DNA of 50,849 nt from an uncultured Collinsella sp. (GTDB lineage: Bacteria; Actinomycetota; Coriobacteriia; Coriobacteriales; Coriobacteriaceae): positions 1 to 50,849 of the forward strand of contig UQIK01000018.1 in assembly GCA_900541125.1 (NCBI GenBank). Direction: 5' to 3'. Below are positions 25,383 through 35,380 of this stretch, in pieces. Position numbers and translations under genes: made by a program. Positions within the stretch are counted from its first letter, which is position 1, and each line of letters starts with the position of its first letter. The notes beneath the pieces are model-generated. The model was not told the origin of the DNA. It searched no databases and worked only from the letters and a program-made list of their open reading frames with translations.

Positions 25383-26900
25383 CTAGTTGGTGCTCATTCG
25401 TTTTGCTGCGGACTCGACGTAGCTGGCCATTTCGTCGACGTCACAGACGTCTTCGAAGCGGACGGGCTTGGACTCGAGCTCGGCGAGCTGGACCGGGGCA
25501 ACCGTGTTGGTTGCCTGCTCGAGCACACGCATAGCCTCAAAGTCGTCCTCGGGAACGTCGAGGCCCAGGGCGTCGCAGCAGGCGCGCGGGAACTTGTAGG
25601 GGCTGGCGGTCGAAAGCAGCACACGGGCCTTGGCGCCCTCGGCGGGGGCGACCTGCTCAAAGACGTGATAGCCGCAGGCGGTGTGCGGGTCGATCACGTA
25701 GCCGTTGGCGTCCCAGCAGCTCTTGATAGCGGCGCGGACCTCGTCCTCGCTGGCCCAGCCGCAGCCAAACACGCTCTGGATCTTGGTCAGTAGCTCGGCG
25801 GGCACCTCGTAGCGACCGGTCTGGGCGAGCTGTTCCATAAGGCCGGCAACGAGCTCGCAGTCACCGTCGGACAGGAAGTACAGCATGCGCTCCAGGTTAG
25901 AGCTGATGAGGATGTCCATCGACGGCGAGATGGTCGTGAAGAACGGACGGTTGCGGTCGTAGACGCCGGTGGTCAGGAAGTCAGCGAGCACGTTGTTCTT
26001 GTCGCTCGCGACGATGAGCTTGGCGACGGGCAGACCCATGCACTTGGCATAGTAGCCGGCCAGGATATCGCCAAAGTTGCCGGTCGGTACGCAGAACTCC
26101 ACGGAGTCGCCGGCCTCGATGGCGCCGGCGCGCAGCAGCTGCGCATAGGCGGCAAAGTAGTAGACGACCTGCGGCACCAGGCGACCGACGTTGATCGAGT
26201 TGGCGCTTGAAAGCACCGTGCCGGCGGACTCAAGACGCTCGGCAAGCTCCTTATCGGCAAAGATACGCTTGACGGCGCTCTGGGCATCGTCGAAGTTGCC
26301 GCGGATGCCGCAGACGGCGACGTTATCGCCCTCCTGAGTGGACATCTGCAGGTTCTGGACGCGGCTGACCTTGCCCTCGGGATAAAAGACGGTGATGCCC
26401 GTGCCCGGAGCGTCGGCAAAGCCGGCGAGTGCTGCCTTGCCCGTGTCGCCTGACGTGGCGGTGACGATCATGATGCGCTCGGCGCCGCCATCCTTGGCAG
26501 AAGTGCGGGCCATCAGACGGGGGAGCATTTGCAGGGCGACGTCCTTGAAGGCGCTCGTGGGGCCGCCAAAGAGCTCCATCACATAGGTCTGAGGGGCGTC
26601 GGTGCCCGGCGCAGCGTCGAGTTTGACGAGCGGCGTAACCTCTTCACTCGCGAACGTGCCGCGGTATGCCTCGTCGACACACGCCGAAATTTCTTCGGCC
26701 GCGTAATCATTCAGTAACATTCCCAACACATCTTGAGCGATTTCAAAGTACGATTTATCTGCAAGCGAGCTGATATCGACCTGCTGGGTGCCGAGCTCGT
26801 CCGAGACAAACAAACCCCCGTCGGGAGCGATGCCGGTGCGGATTGCCACCTTACTTGAGCACGATAAAGTGCGTCCTCGTGTACTATGATAAGTTCCCAT
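25383..26900 (-). CDS. thrC: Threonine synthase
   Basis: This 505-residue PLP enzyme converts O-phosphohomoserine to threonine. It is of the longer bacterial type that begins with YHSTRG. The PLP lysine is in GGPTSAFKDVALQ near residue 125, and the substrate-region block TATSGDTGKAALAGF lies near 165. The start is taken at MGTYHSTRG (26900), with GAGGAG 9 nt upstream; the extension upstream lacks family similarity. It is divergent from the aspartate kinase gene across a 104-nt intergenic region that must hold both promoters. With thrB, aspartate kinase and asd it reconstructs most of the aspartate-to-threonine route; homoserine dehydrogenase is not in the window. Confidence 0.95.
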   Translation of the reverse strand: MGTYHSTRGRTLSCSSKVAIRTGIAPDGGLFVSDELGTQQVDISSLADKSYFEIAQDVLGMLLNDYAAEEISACVDEAYRGTFASEEVTPLVKLDAAPGTDAPQTYVMELFGGPTSAFKDVALQMLPRLMARTSAKDGGAERIMIVTATSGDTGKAALAGFADAPGTGITVFYPEGKVSRVQNLQMSTQEGDNVAVCGIRGNFDDAQSAVKRIFADKELAERLESAGTVLSSANSINVGRLVPQVVYYFAAYAQLLRAGAIEAGDSVEFCVPTGNFGDILAGYYAKCMGLPVAKLIVASDKNNVLADFLTTGVYDRNRPFFTTISPSMDILISSNLERMLYFLSDGDCELVAGLMEQLAQTGRYEVPAELLTKIQSVFGCGWASEDEVRAAIKSCWDANGYVIDPHTACGYHVFEQVAPAEGAKARVLLSTASPYKFPRACCDALGLDVPEDDFEAMRVLEQATNTVAPVQLAELESKPVRFEDVCDVDEMASYVESAAKRMSTN

Positions 26901-27004
26901 ATAACACTGCTCCTCGGATGCCTTGGTCCCAATCGGTGAAACCATGGTATCAGAGCGTGCATAATAGGTTCGCAGAGGCTTTTTAGAAAGGTAACCTCCA
27001 GCCC

Positions 27005-28393
27005 ATGATTAAGATTGCCAAGTTTGGCGGCTCGTCGGTCGCCGACGCCGAACACTTCAAGAAGATCAAGGCCATCGTCGATGCCGATCCGGCTCGCCGT
27101 TTTGTGGTGGTTTCCGCCTGCGGTCGCCGTTTTAAGGGCGACACCAAGGTGACCGACCTGCTCTATCTGGTCAATGCGCACGTTAAGTACCACGTGTCGT
27201 GTGAGGAGCTGCTCGAGGACATCGGCCAGCGCTATTTTGATATCGCTGATGAGTTGGAGCTCACCTATCCCATCCGTGAGGAGTTCGCGGCCTTTGCCGA
27301 GCGCGCCCGCTCGGGCGGCTACTCCACCGAGGAGCTTGTGAGCCGTGGCGAGTACTTTACCGCTCGCCTGATGGCTGAGTACCTGGGCCTACCGTTCCTG
27401 GACGCCGCGACGGTTGTGGCGTTCCATCACGACGGTACGCTCAGCATGAATCGCACCTCCGAGCTGGTGCAAGAGTACGGTCAGCAGGGCGGCTTCGTTA
27501 TGCCTGGCTTCTACGGCGCGACGCGTGAGGGCCAGATCAAGCTGCTCGACCGTGGTGGCGGCGATATCTCGGGTTCGATCTTGGCCAAGTGCCTTGGTGC
27601 CGACCTGTACGAGAACTGGACCGACGTTTCGGGCTTCTATTCTGCCGATCCTCGCATTGTGCCCGAGGCTCAGCCCATCGCCCGCGTTACCTACGAGGAG
27701 CTGCGCGAGCTTTCGTACATGGGCGCAAGCGTCCTGCACGAGGAGGCCGTGTTCCCCGTGCGCGAGGCGGGTATTCCGCTGGTCATCAAGAACACCAATG
27801 CGCCGCAGGACCCCGGTACCATCATTAGCGAGACGGCTGATGAGGGCGAGGCGGAGCCCATCATTACCGGCGTGACCGGCAAGCGCGGCTTTGTCGCCAT
27901 CAACGTTGCCCGCGACCGCACCAAGCCCCGCGTTGGCTTTATGCGCCGTGCACTTTCGGTCTTCGAGCGCTATGACGTTTCCGTCGAGCATATGCCCACC
28001 GGCGTCGACCGCTTTGGCGCCGTGGTGCAGGAGCAGGATGTGCACGATTCGCTGTACTCGCTTGTGGGCGACATTCAGCAGGAGGTCGAGCCGCTCGAGA
28101 TCGAGGTTGTCGAGGGCCTGGCGCTCATCGCGACCGTCGGTCGTAACCTGCGCGGTCGTGCAGGTATCTCGGGCCATCTGTTTGGCATGCTCGGCCAGGC
28201 CGGCGTGAGCGTGCGCATGATTTCGCAGAGCTGCGACGAGATCAACATCATTATCGGTGTCGAGGAGAAGGACTTCGACCTGGCGATTCGGACTATTTAC
28301 CGTGCCTTCTCCGACGAAAACGGCATTGTGAAGGTCTCCGATCTGGAGGCTCCTGCGCCGGTCGATCCCGCTCTGGCCGCGCTCAAAAAGTAG
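27005..28393 (+). CDS. Aspartate kinase
   Basis: This 462-residue enzyme phosphorylates aspartate, the committed step towards lysine, threonine and methionine. It begins with IKIAKFGGSSVAD, the kinase signature; other blocks are the ELVSRGEYFTA substrate region, FVMPGFYGATREGQI, and RGGGDISGSILAKCL. Two ACT-type regulatory segments occupy about residues 300-445, implying feedback inhibition by lysine or threonine. There is no fused homoserine dehydrogenase. The ATG at 27005 has AAAGGTAA upstream. It is followed by asd after 173 nt containing two hairpins. The sequence resembles long monofunctional kinases; which amino acid inhibits it is unknown. Confidence 0.94.
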   Translation: MIKIAKFGGSSVADAEHFKKIKAIVDADPARRFVVVSACGRRFKGDTKVTDLLYLVNAHVKYHVSCEELLEDIGQRYFDIADELELTYPIREEFAAFAERARSGGYSTEELVSRGEYFTARLMAEYLGLPFLDAATVVAFHHDGTLSMNRTSELVQEYGQQGGFVMPGFYGATREGQIKLLDRGGGDISGSILAKCLGADLYENWTDVSGFYSADPRIVPEAQPIARVTYEELRELSYMGASVLHEEAVFPVREAGIPLVIKNTNAPQDPGTIISETADEGEAEPIITGVTGKRGFVAINVARDRTKPRVGFMRRALSVFERYDVSVEHMPTGVDRFGAVVQEQDVHDSLYSLVGDIQQEVEPLEIEVVEGLALIATVGRNLRGRAGISGHLFGMLGQAGVSVRMISQSCDEINIIIGVEEKDFDLAIRTIYRAFSDENGIVKVSDLEAPAPVDPALAALKK

Positions 28394-28403
28394 CGACTGC
28401 TCG

Positions 28404-28435
28404 GTAGATTTTTGGGTCATGTCTCAAAAATCTAC
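28404..28435 (+). terminator. AT-rich hairpin after the aspartate kinase gene
   Basis: GTAGATTTTTG (28404-28414) pairs perfectly with CAAAAATCTAC (28425-28435). No following T-tract. Confidence 0.45.
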
Positions 28436-28468
28436 GGCGGGGCGTTTCGTTTCGGTTTCGTTTCGACG

Positions 28469-28489
28469 GGGCGGGTTTCGTGCCCGCCC
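28469..28489 (+). terminator. GC-rich terminator-like hairpin before asd
   Basis: GGGCGGG pairs with CCCGCCC across TTTCGTG and is followed by TGTTCTTGT. It may end the aspartate kinase transcript or act as an attenuator for asd. Confidence 0.55.
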
Positions 28490-28566
28490 TGTTCTTGTAT
28501 ACACTGGCAACAATAATCGGCCTGCTCGGCGTGCGGGCAAAAGCCACAACCTTTAAAGGGGGATGC

Positions 28567-29592
28567 ATGAAACAGTACACGGTTGCTATTTTGGGCGCGA
28601 CGGGAGCTGTAGGCACCCAGATGCTCGAGTGCCTCAACGAGCAGGAGTTCCCGGTTGGCAAGCTCAAGCTGCTGGCAAGTGCACGCTCCGCGGGCAAGAC
28701 CGTCGAGTTCCGCGGCGAGCAGATCGTGATTGAAGAGGCTTGCCCCGAGGCCTTTGAGGGCTGCGATATCGTGCTCGGCGCTGCCGGCGACGATATCGCC
28801 AAGGAGCTGCTGCCCGAGGCCGTCAAGCGCGGCGCCGTCGTGGTCGACAACAGCCACGCCTTCCGCATGGATCCCGAGGTGCCGCTGGTCGTGCCTGAGA
28901 TCAATGCTAACGACATCAAGTGGCATCATGGCCTTATCGCCAACCCCAACTGCGCGACCATCATCGGCCTGGTTCCCACGTGGCCGCTGCATCAGCTCGC
29001 CGGCGTGAAGCGCATGATCGTCTCGACGTACCAGGCGGCTTCGGGCGCTGGCGCTCCCGGTATGGCCGAGCTTGAGGCTCAGCTGGCCGCTCTGGGCCGT
29101 GGCGAGGAGATTCCCGAGCCGCGCGCATTTGCCGCCCAGCTGGCGAGCAACCTGATTCCGCAGATCGGCGGCGTCAAGGAGGAAGGCTTTACCTCCGAGG
29201 AGATGAAGTTGCAAAACGAGGGCCGTAAGATCATGCATCTGCCCGAGCTGCGCGTGAACTGCACCTGCGTGCGCGTCCCTGTGCTGCGCTCGCACTCCGA
29301 GAGCATTACGCTCGAGTTTGAGCGCGATATTACGGTTGAGGAGGCCCGTGCTGCGCTGGCTGCCGCTCCGGGAGTGAAGCTGGTTGACGACATGAGCGCT
29401 GAGGATGCACACGATCGCTTCCCCATGCCGATGGATACGTCCGACCAGGACCTGATCTGGGTCGGTCGCGTGCGTCGCGACATCTCGAACCCCGAGGCTG
29501 CGCGCGGCATCACCTTCTGGTGCTGCGGCGACCAAATCCGTAAGGGCGCGGCAACCAACGCCGTCCAGATCGCTAAGCTGCTCTGCGAGTAG
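28567..29592 (+). CDS. asd: Aspartate-semialdehyde dehydrogenase
   Basis: This 341-residue NADPH-dependent enzyme reduces aspartyl phosphate to the semialdehyde, the branch point for lysine/diaminopimelate and threonine. It shows the nucleotide-binding GATGAVGTQML at residues 10-20, catalytic Cys129 in NPNCATIIG, and the TYQAASGAG block. The start is the ATG at 28567 with AAAGGGGGA just upstream. It is downstream of the aspartate kinase gene on the same strand; two hairpins between them could allow separate control. The structured element C begins 15 nt after the stop codon. Confidence 0.95.
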   Translation: MKQYTVAILGATGAVGTQMLECLNEQEFPVGKLKLLASARSAGKTVEFRGEQIVIEEACPEAFEGCDIVLGAAGDDIAKELLPEAVKRGAVVVDNSHAFRMDPEVPLVVPEINANDIKWHHGLIANPNCATIIGLVPTWPLHQLAGVKRMIVSTYQAASGAGAPGMAELEAQLAALGRGEEIPEPRAFAAQLASNLIPQIGGVKEEGFTSEEMKLQNEGRKIMHLPELRVNCTCVRVPVLRSHSESITLEFERDITVEEARAALAAAPGVKLVDDMSAEDAHDRFPMPMDTSDQDLIWVGRVRRDISNPEAARGITFWCCGDQIRKGAATNAVQIAKLLCE

Positions 29593-29606
29593 CGGTTGAC
29601 CTGTCC

Positions 29607-29736
29607 GGCGGGGGCCGGGCTTAGTTTTCAGAACGTCCTCGACCATGTGTGGCGCCTTGTCCTGCTCCTTCAGAGCTGCGGACAAGGCGCCACACTGGTC
29701 TGCGGAGTGTTCTGAAAACTAAGCCCGGCCCCCGCC
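29607..29736 (+). repeat. Structured intergenic element C
   Basis: Outer arms 29607-29634 and 29709-29736 pair at all 28 positions. GTCCTC-GACC-AT (29635-29646) faces GGTC-TGCGGAGT (29697-29708), with GACC pairing GGTC. The inner stem is GTGTGGCGCCTTGTCC / GGACAAGGCGCCACAC and the apical hairpin GCTC-CTTCA-GAGC. It lies immediately after asd. Confidence 0.85.
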
Positions 29737-29838
29737 TGCGGTGACGCTGCTGCGAGCGGTCTGCGATGGGGCCGTTGTTGGTTGGGGCCGCTGGGCTGGT
29801 GTGGGGGCACGTGGCCGTTGCAGGCCCTGGCCCCGGCG

Positions 29839-29991
29839 GCGGCCTCGGCGCTTTGCGCCTGCCGCCTTTGGGGACTGTGGGGCGCGGCCGGCAGCTGCGG
29901 CGCATTGCGCCTGCTGCCTGCGGGGACTTTGGGGTCGTGCGGCAGCTGCGGCGCTGCGCGCCTGCTGCCTTGGGTGACTTTGGGGTCGATT
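29839..29991. repeat. Three tandem 51-bp imperfect repeats
   Basis: Units start at 29839, 29890 and 29941. Each contains a CTGCGGCGC / GCGCCTG-type hairpin followed by GGGGACTTTGGGGTCG or a close variant. The minus strand reads through as a repeated Pro/Ser/Arg peptide, but without a credible gene. The array ends 56 nt before the ogt start. Together with element C it fills the 455-nt gap between asd and ogt. Confidence 0.75.
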
Positions 29992-30047
29992 GGGGTTGTC
30001 TGCACAATTCGCGGTATTATGTTGCGGAGTTTTGAAAGGAGCCGCTG

Positions 30048-30626
30048 GTGGTCACGACGACATTTGCTTCGCCTTTGGGCGAGATTCTGCTTGCCGCTGA
30101 TGGCCGCGGTCTGACGGGACTTTGGTTTGAGGGGCAGGAGCACTTTGGCTCCACACTTCTCCGGGAAGACTCCGAACATGTTGAAGGCGCCGACGCGGTT
30201 TCCGGTATTGGCGGCATGTTGTCGGTGAGTCCGGCAAATGGTGCGGCTTCTTCGGTGCTTGAGCGTTCGTGGGCTTGGCTGAATGCTTATTTTGCAGGGC
30301 AGGAACCTCGGTTTACGCCGCCGTTGCATATGATTGGCACGGCGTTTCAGCGTGAAGTTTGGTACGAGCTGCTTTCTATTCCGCGTGGCGAGGTCGCTAC
30401 GTATGGCGAGATCGCCCAGCGTGTTGCGGCTCGACATCGTGTGCCGGGAAACGAGGCTCCCGTTGTGTCTCCCCGTGCCGTGGGGGCCGCGGTTGCACGC
30501 AATCCCATTTCGATTATTGTGCCGTGCCATCGCGTGGTGGCGGCCGACGGGTCGCTCAATGGATATGCCGGCGGTCTCGACCGTAAGGAGTGGCTGCTGC
30601 GGCTTGAGGGCGCGTACGAGGAGTAA
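30048..30626 (+). CDS. ogt: Methylated-DNA--protein-cysteine methyltransferase
   Basis: This 192-residue suicide repair protein removes alkyl groups from O6-alkylguanine in DNA. The acceptor is Cys160 in IIVPCHRVV, preceded by the DNA-binding helix (GEVATYGEIAQRVAARHRV) and the RAVGAAVARNPI block; the C-terminal GYAGGLDRKEWLLRLE is typical. The start is GTG at 30048 with AAAGGAG 6 nt upstream. A stretch of about 25 residues around 40-65 (between the N-terminal domain strands) looks like a species-specific insertion. It is the only plus-strand gene between asd and the ABC genes. Confidence 0.93.
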   Translation: MVTTTFASPLGEILLAADGRGLTGLWFEGQEHFGSTLLREDSEHVEGADAVSGIGGMLSVSPANGAASSVLERSWAWLNAYFAGQEPRFTPPLHMIGTAFQREVWYELLSIPRGEVATYGEIAQRVAARHRVPGNEAPVVSPRAVGAAVARNPISIIVPCHRVVAADGSLNGYAGGLDRKEWLLRLEGAYEE

Positions 30627-30937
30627 CGCTCGAGTACTTTGCCTGTAGTAGCCGACTTCGACCAAAGCTCGCTCGAGTTCGCTTTGATTAGAGCACTTAA
30701 GACCCTTGTTTTCTGTCAATAGTGCTATCTGTTCGTTGATGGATATCCACGACTTCTGGTATTTCATTTAAGCCTCTTGATATAAAAAGAGCTGGAGTTG
30801 CGCATCGTTGAGAGGCTTTCCAGCTTTAGAGACATAAAATTATAAGATACGATGACCTGCGTCAAGGAAGCTGCCAGATGATCTTGGAGCGGCTGATTGC
30901 CTGGCCTAAAACCTGATGCGCGGGACGGCGCTCCGCG
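30627..30937. other. Convergent intergenic region between ogt and the GyrI-like gene
   Basis: These 311 nt hold no gene I can support. There is a weak hairpin AGCTGGA (30790-30796) / TCCAGCT (30819-30825) in an AT-rich segment, and AAAGC / GCTTT around 30664-30687. Either could serve as a terminator. Confidence 0.35.
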
Positions 30938-31576
30938 CTATTCAGCGCGCTTGATAGGATGACGAACCACAGTCTTAAGTTTCTCCGGCGCACACTTGCG
31001 TGGATCGGAGAGATAGATTTCGTGATGTAAACGGGTGTCTGAGAAGTCGGGGACATAGCCCTGCTCGGTCGTGTATTCATGCATGGCGTTTACGGTCGCC
31101 GGTTCGTTGTCGTAGGGCCCGGTGTGCATGCATTGAACGCAGAGACCCTCGTCAACTTTAAGCAGCTCGACGGCGGAAAAGTCCAGTTTCTTTTTGGTTG
31201 TGGCTTCCGCGACCGCCCAGTCAAAGTCATCTCGGGTGACGAAATCGGGCAGGCGGATGCACGAGATAAAGTTGAAATCGTCCTTGCGTACATAATCGAT
31301 GTCGCCGCTCGGGGAGTCTTGCCACCAGAAACCCTCGAGCGGCGGTACCACAAAGTCGAAATAGCCCTCGATACTCCTTGAGCCTTTCTTCGACATCTTG
31401 ATGGTATAGGCGATGCCGTAAAGCAGCGGCAGGGCGTTTTGATACTCGCCACCTTCAGTATTTGGGTCGCCCTTTCCGCGAACGGCAACGTAGCTCATAG
31501 GCGGGACAGTTACGATACTCGGCTTGCTCGCAGGTCTGTAGAGCTCCTTGCATTCCTTCTTAAAGTCGAACGCCAT
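30938..31576 (-). CDS. GyrI-like small-molecule-binding domain protein
   Basis: This 212-residue cytoplasmic protein begins with FDFKKECKELYRP and has blocks VPPMSYVAVRGKGDP, GYFDFVVPPLEGFWWQ and HTGPYDNEPAT, recognisable as the GyrI/SbmC-like superfamily form without a DNA-binding domain. Family members bind small aromatic or cationic compounds, and some hydrolyse toxic lactones or protect gyrase. A perfect SOS box lies about 57-70 nt upstream of its start, which suggests induction by DNA damage. In E. coli the gyrase inhibitor SbmC/GyrI is also LexA-regulated, but this longer protein is not its simple orthologue. It appears to be monocistronic. Confidence 0.8.
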   Translation of the reverse strand: MAFDFKKECKELYRPASKPSIVTVPPMSYVAVRGKGDPNTEGGEYQNALPLLYGIAYTIKMSKKGSRSIEGYFDFVVPPLEGFWWQDSPSGDIDYVRKDDFNFISCIRLPDFVTRDDFDWAVAEATTKKKLDFSAVELLKVDEGLCVQCMHTGPYDNEPATVNAMHEYTTEQGYVPDFSDTRLHHEIYLSDPRKCAPEKLKTVVRHPIKRAE

Positions 31577-31632
31577 GTTGGCCGCCTTTCTGCGTATTGG
31601 CCTGCTTAGATAACGGAATCATATCATAGAAA

Positions 31633-31646
31633 CGAACAGCTGTTCG
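31633..31646 (-). promoter_or_regulatory. LexA (SOS) box
   Basis: CGAACAGCTGTTCG is a perfect 14-bp palindrome fitting the Gram-positive/actinobacterial LexA consensus GAAC-4 nt-GTTC. It lies upstream of the GyrI-like gene on the minus strand, in an AT-rich promoter-like setting. Confidence 0.7.
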
Positions 31647-31750
31647 AATGATTTGGCTGACAGATTGAGATGCGTGCGTTGTGTTTGGCGGTCGGCCTGA
31701 CCCCGTCGATGATGTCTCTGCCTTCCCGGCGCCTCATCTATAGCCGCCAT

Positions 31751-31798
31751 TTCCCCATATAAAACCTGCCAAAATAAACCTGTCCCTTTTTGGTAGGT
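31751..31798 (+). repeat. REP-like hairpin, conserved-loop family
   Basis: Stem ACCTGCCA (31764-31771) / TGGTAGGT (31791-31798), loop containing TAAACCTGTCCC. It is nearly identical to 74-108 and lies 50 nt before the ABC ATPase start. Confidence 0.75.
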
Positions 31799-31847
31799 GC
31801 GAAATGGGTAATACTAAAGAGTTATCCGACCAGATGGGAATTAATCG

Positions 31848-32549
<702 letters not shown>

Positions 32550-32554
32550 CGCCC

Positions 32555-35320
32555 ATGGATCAGGACCGCCAAAACAGCCAACGCCGCGACGCGCGGAACA
32601 CGGAGCGCGAGCAGGATTTTACGACCTACCGCACTGCCCAAAGCTCAAACGACATGGTGCCGACGGTGTTTCGCCGCGGTGTCTACCGCACGATTCGCGG
32701 CAGCCTCAAACGCTTCTTGTCCATCGTCGTGATCACCGCGCTCGGCGTGAGCGTGATGTGCGGCCTCAAGGCGGGTTGCGAGGATCTGTGCGATTCGGTC
32801 GACGCTTACTTTGACCAACAGAATGTTTACGACATCAACGTGCAGTCGACCTATGGCCTGACTGACGATGATCTCGACGCCATCCAAGAGGTCGATGGCG
32901 TCGAAACGGCCGAGGGCATCTACACCGAGACCGCCTACACCGCCGTGGGCACAACGCGCGAGCGCGTGGTCGTGCAAAGTCTCTCCAAGGAGAACATCGA
33001 TCAGCCGGTGCTCGTGAACGGCGATTTGCCTGAGAGCGCCGATGAGGTCGCGGTGACTTCGAAGTTCCTGAAGGCTTCGGGCAAAAAGCTCGGCGATACG
33101 GTGAGTTTTGCCGCCAACGATGCGAGCTCGTCGAACCAAAGCGCCAAGGACCAGTTTGCCGATAGCGATTACACCATCACGGCCGAGGTTCTCGATCCCA
33201 CCGACGTGAGCTCCGACTCGACAGTCAACGCCTTTCGCGCTGCTTCGGCGGCGGACTATAAGTTCTATGTGAGCGAGGACGCCGCGACATCTTCTTCCTA
33301 CTCCGCGGTCCACGTGATCGTCGAGGGAGCCAAGGATCTCAACTCCTATTCGGATGCCTACGCGGCAAAGATCAATGAGGTCAAGGGCAATATAGAGAAG
33401 ATCCGCGAGGAGCGCGAGAAAGCGCGTGCTCAGGAGCTGACGGCCGATACGCCGGCGAACTTGGACGCGGCTGAGCGTCAGGCGAATATGGTCTTTGGGA
33501 TCGAGCAGGACAACATCAACCGCATGGCCGAGGGCAGCGACGAGCGTGCGCAAGCGCAGGCCGACCTGGATCAGCGCCGTGCCGCCGCCGACCAGCAGTT
33601 TGCCGATGCCCGCGCCGAGTTTTCCGATCTGGGAGAATGCACCTGGTACATCCAGGACCGCGGCAATATCGCAAGCTACTCGAGCGTGGAGAGCGATAGC
33701 TCGTCAATTGAGGCCATCGCCACGGTGTTCCCGTTCATCTTCTTTATCGTCGCCGTGCTCATCAGCCTCACCACCGCCACGCGTATGGTCGAGGAGGAGC
33801 GCACGCTTATTGGCCTGTACAAAGCGCTCGGCTATTCGCGCGGGCGTATTCTGTCCAAATACGTGGACTACTCGCTGTGGGCGTGTCTGATCGGCGGCGT
33901 GCTCGGCAACATCATCGGATTTGTGGGCCTGCCGCTGTTCCTGTTTACGGTGTTCGACGACATGTACTCGCTGCCCCAGATGTTGCTTTCGTACGACATC
34001 GTGTCCTCGATCGTTTCGGTGGCGCTGTTTGCCGTGGGCGTGGTGGGCGCCACGATTATCGCCTGCCGCCACGAGATGGCCGAGACCCCGGCCTCGCTTA
34101 TGCGTCCCAAGGCCCCGCGCGCTGGCTCGCGCATTCTGCTCGAGCGCATCGGCTTTATCTGGCGCCGCATGGGCTTTTTGAACAAGGTCGCTGCACGCAA
34201 CCTATTCCGCTATAAAAAGCGCGCCTTTATGACCATCTTTGGCATCGCGGGTTGCACCGCGCTTGTGATCTGCGGTATGGGTATTCGCGATACGTCGGTG
34301 GCGCTTTCGCCCAAACAGTACGGGCATATCACGCGCTATGACTTGCTGGCGGTCGCCAATCCCGACGATTTTTCGCAGACGTGCGCGGCGTTGGACGAGC
34401 GCAGCGCGGCCAATGATTCCAACGTGACCGTGACCTCGACCCTGCCGATCATGACTGACAACGTTACCTTTACGTTTGGCGGCAAGAGCGAGACCGTGCA
34501 GCTGATCGTGGTGCCCGATGACCGCACGGGTGACTTGGGCGATTACGTGCGCCTGGAGGATGAGTCCAAAGAACCGCTGTCTTTGCGTGACGGAGACGTG
34601 TATCTGAGCAAGAGTTCACAGCTGGTACTGGGGATTCAGCCGGGCGATACGGCGCACGTCCAGGATTCGTCGCTCAATGTTGCTAAGGTCAAGGTTAGCG
34701 ACATCTCGCTCAACTATCTGGGCAACACGCTTTACATGACGCAGGGCACCTATGAGCGCGTGTTCGGTCGAAGCGCACGCCTCAACGGTATCTTTGTGCT
34801 GCTTAAGGGCTCGTCGGCCGACCAGATCGCGTTTAGCAAGAAGCTTAAGAGCGACGGTTGGCTCACCATCTCGAGCACGGCCGAGCATTGGGAGAACTAT
34901 GAGGCGAACTTTGCGATTATCAATTCCGTCGTGGTGCTCGTGACCTTTATGGCGGCGTGCCTGTCGTTTGTGGTGGTGTTTACGCTGTCCAACACGAATA
35001 TCTCCGAGCGCGAACGCGAGCTGGCGACCATCAAGGTGCTGGGCTTCCGCCGTGGCGAGGTGCACCATTACGTCAACAAGGAGACGTTGATCCTCACGGC
35101 AATTGGCGCCGCGCTGGGCGTGCCACTGGGCGGCTTGCTGGCCGAGAGTTTTACGTACATTTTGCAGATGCCGTCGCTGTACTTTGACGTCGAAGTCGAG
35201 CCGCTAAGCTACGTGCTCGCCGTGGTGCTTTCCTTTGGCTTTACGTTTATCGTCAACCTAGCCACCAATCGTACCCTCAACAAGATCGACATGGTCGGCG
35301 CCCTCAAAAGCGCCGAGTAA
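32555..35320 (+). CDS. FtsX-family ABC permease with large extracytoplasmic domain
   Basis: This 921-residue permease partners the ATPase upstream. A membrane segment at about residues 50-70 (LSIVVITALGVSVMCGL) is followed by an extracytoplasmic domain to about 380 that includes a charged, coiled-coil-like stretch around 270-345. Then comes a cluster of three helices (about 390-510), a second extracytoplasmic domain (about 580-780), and a final helix set containing the FtsX core and ATIKVLGFRRGEV near 825. This is the duplicated-permease architecture common in Gram-positive bacteria. Start: ATG 32555; a GTG at 32543 overlapping the ATPase gene is an alternative. A good hairpin terminator follows. 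The substrate is unknown. Confidence 0.88.
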   Translation: MDQDRQNSQRRDARNTEREQDFTTYRTAQSSNDMVPTVFRRGVYRTIRGSLKRFLSIVVITALGVSVMCGLKAGCEDLCDSVDAYFDQQNVYDINVQSTYGLTDDDLDAIQEVDGVETAEGIYTETAYTAVGTTRERVVVQSLSKENIDQPVLVNGDLPESADEVAVTSKFLKASGKKLGDTVSFAANDASSSNQSAKDQFADSDYTITAEVLDPTDVSSDSTVNAFRAASAADYKFYVSEDAATSSSYSAVHVIVEGAKDLNSYSDAYAAKINEVKGNIEKIREEREKARAQELTADTPANLDAAERQANMVFGIEQDNINRMAEGSDERAQAQADLDQRRAAADQQFADARAEFSDLGECTWYIQDRGNIASYSSVESDSSSIEAIATVFPFIFFIVAVLISLTTATRMVEEERTLIGLYKALGYSRGRILSKYVDYSLWACLIGGVLGNIIGFVGLPLFLFTVFDDMYSLPQMLLSYDIVSSIVSVALFAVGVVGATIIACRHEMAETPASLMRPKAPRAGSRILLERIGFIWRRMGFLNKVAARNLFRYKKRAFMTIFGIAGCTALVICGMGIRDTSVALSPKQYGHITRYDLLAVANPDDFSQTCAALDERSAANDSNVTVTSTLPIMTDNVTFTFGGKSETVQLIVVPDDRTGDLGDYVRLEDESKEPLSLRDGDVYLSKSSQLVLGIQPGDTAHVQDSSLNVAKVKVSDISLNYLGNTLYMTQGTYERVFGRSARLNGIFVLLKGSSADQIAFSKKLKSDGWLTISSTAEHWENYEANFAIINSVVVLVTFMAACLSFVVVFTLSNTNISERERELATIKVLGFRRGEVHHYVNKETLILTAIGAALGVPLGGLLAESFTYILQMPSLYFDVEVEPLSYVLAVVLSFGFTFIVNLATNRTLNKIDMVGALKSAE

Positions 35321-35380
35321 CCTGCCTGGGATTCAAGCTGTAGCGAGCTGTAATGTACCACAACCGCATTTTTGCATAAA

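Noticed and set aside
29607..29736. Elements A-E as integron attC sites
   Set aside because: attC sites also conserve structure over sequence, but their conserved core triplets are at the outer ends and they bound cassettes in arrays. Here the conserved blocks are internal, copies are dispersed and no integrase is present.
29839..29991. The 51-bp tandem repeats as a CRISPR array
   Set aside because: There are only three adjacent imperfect units with no unique spacers and no cas genes nearby.
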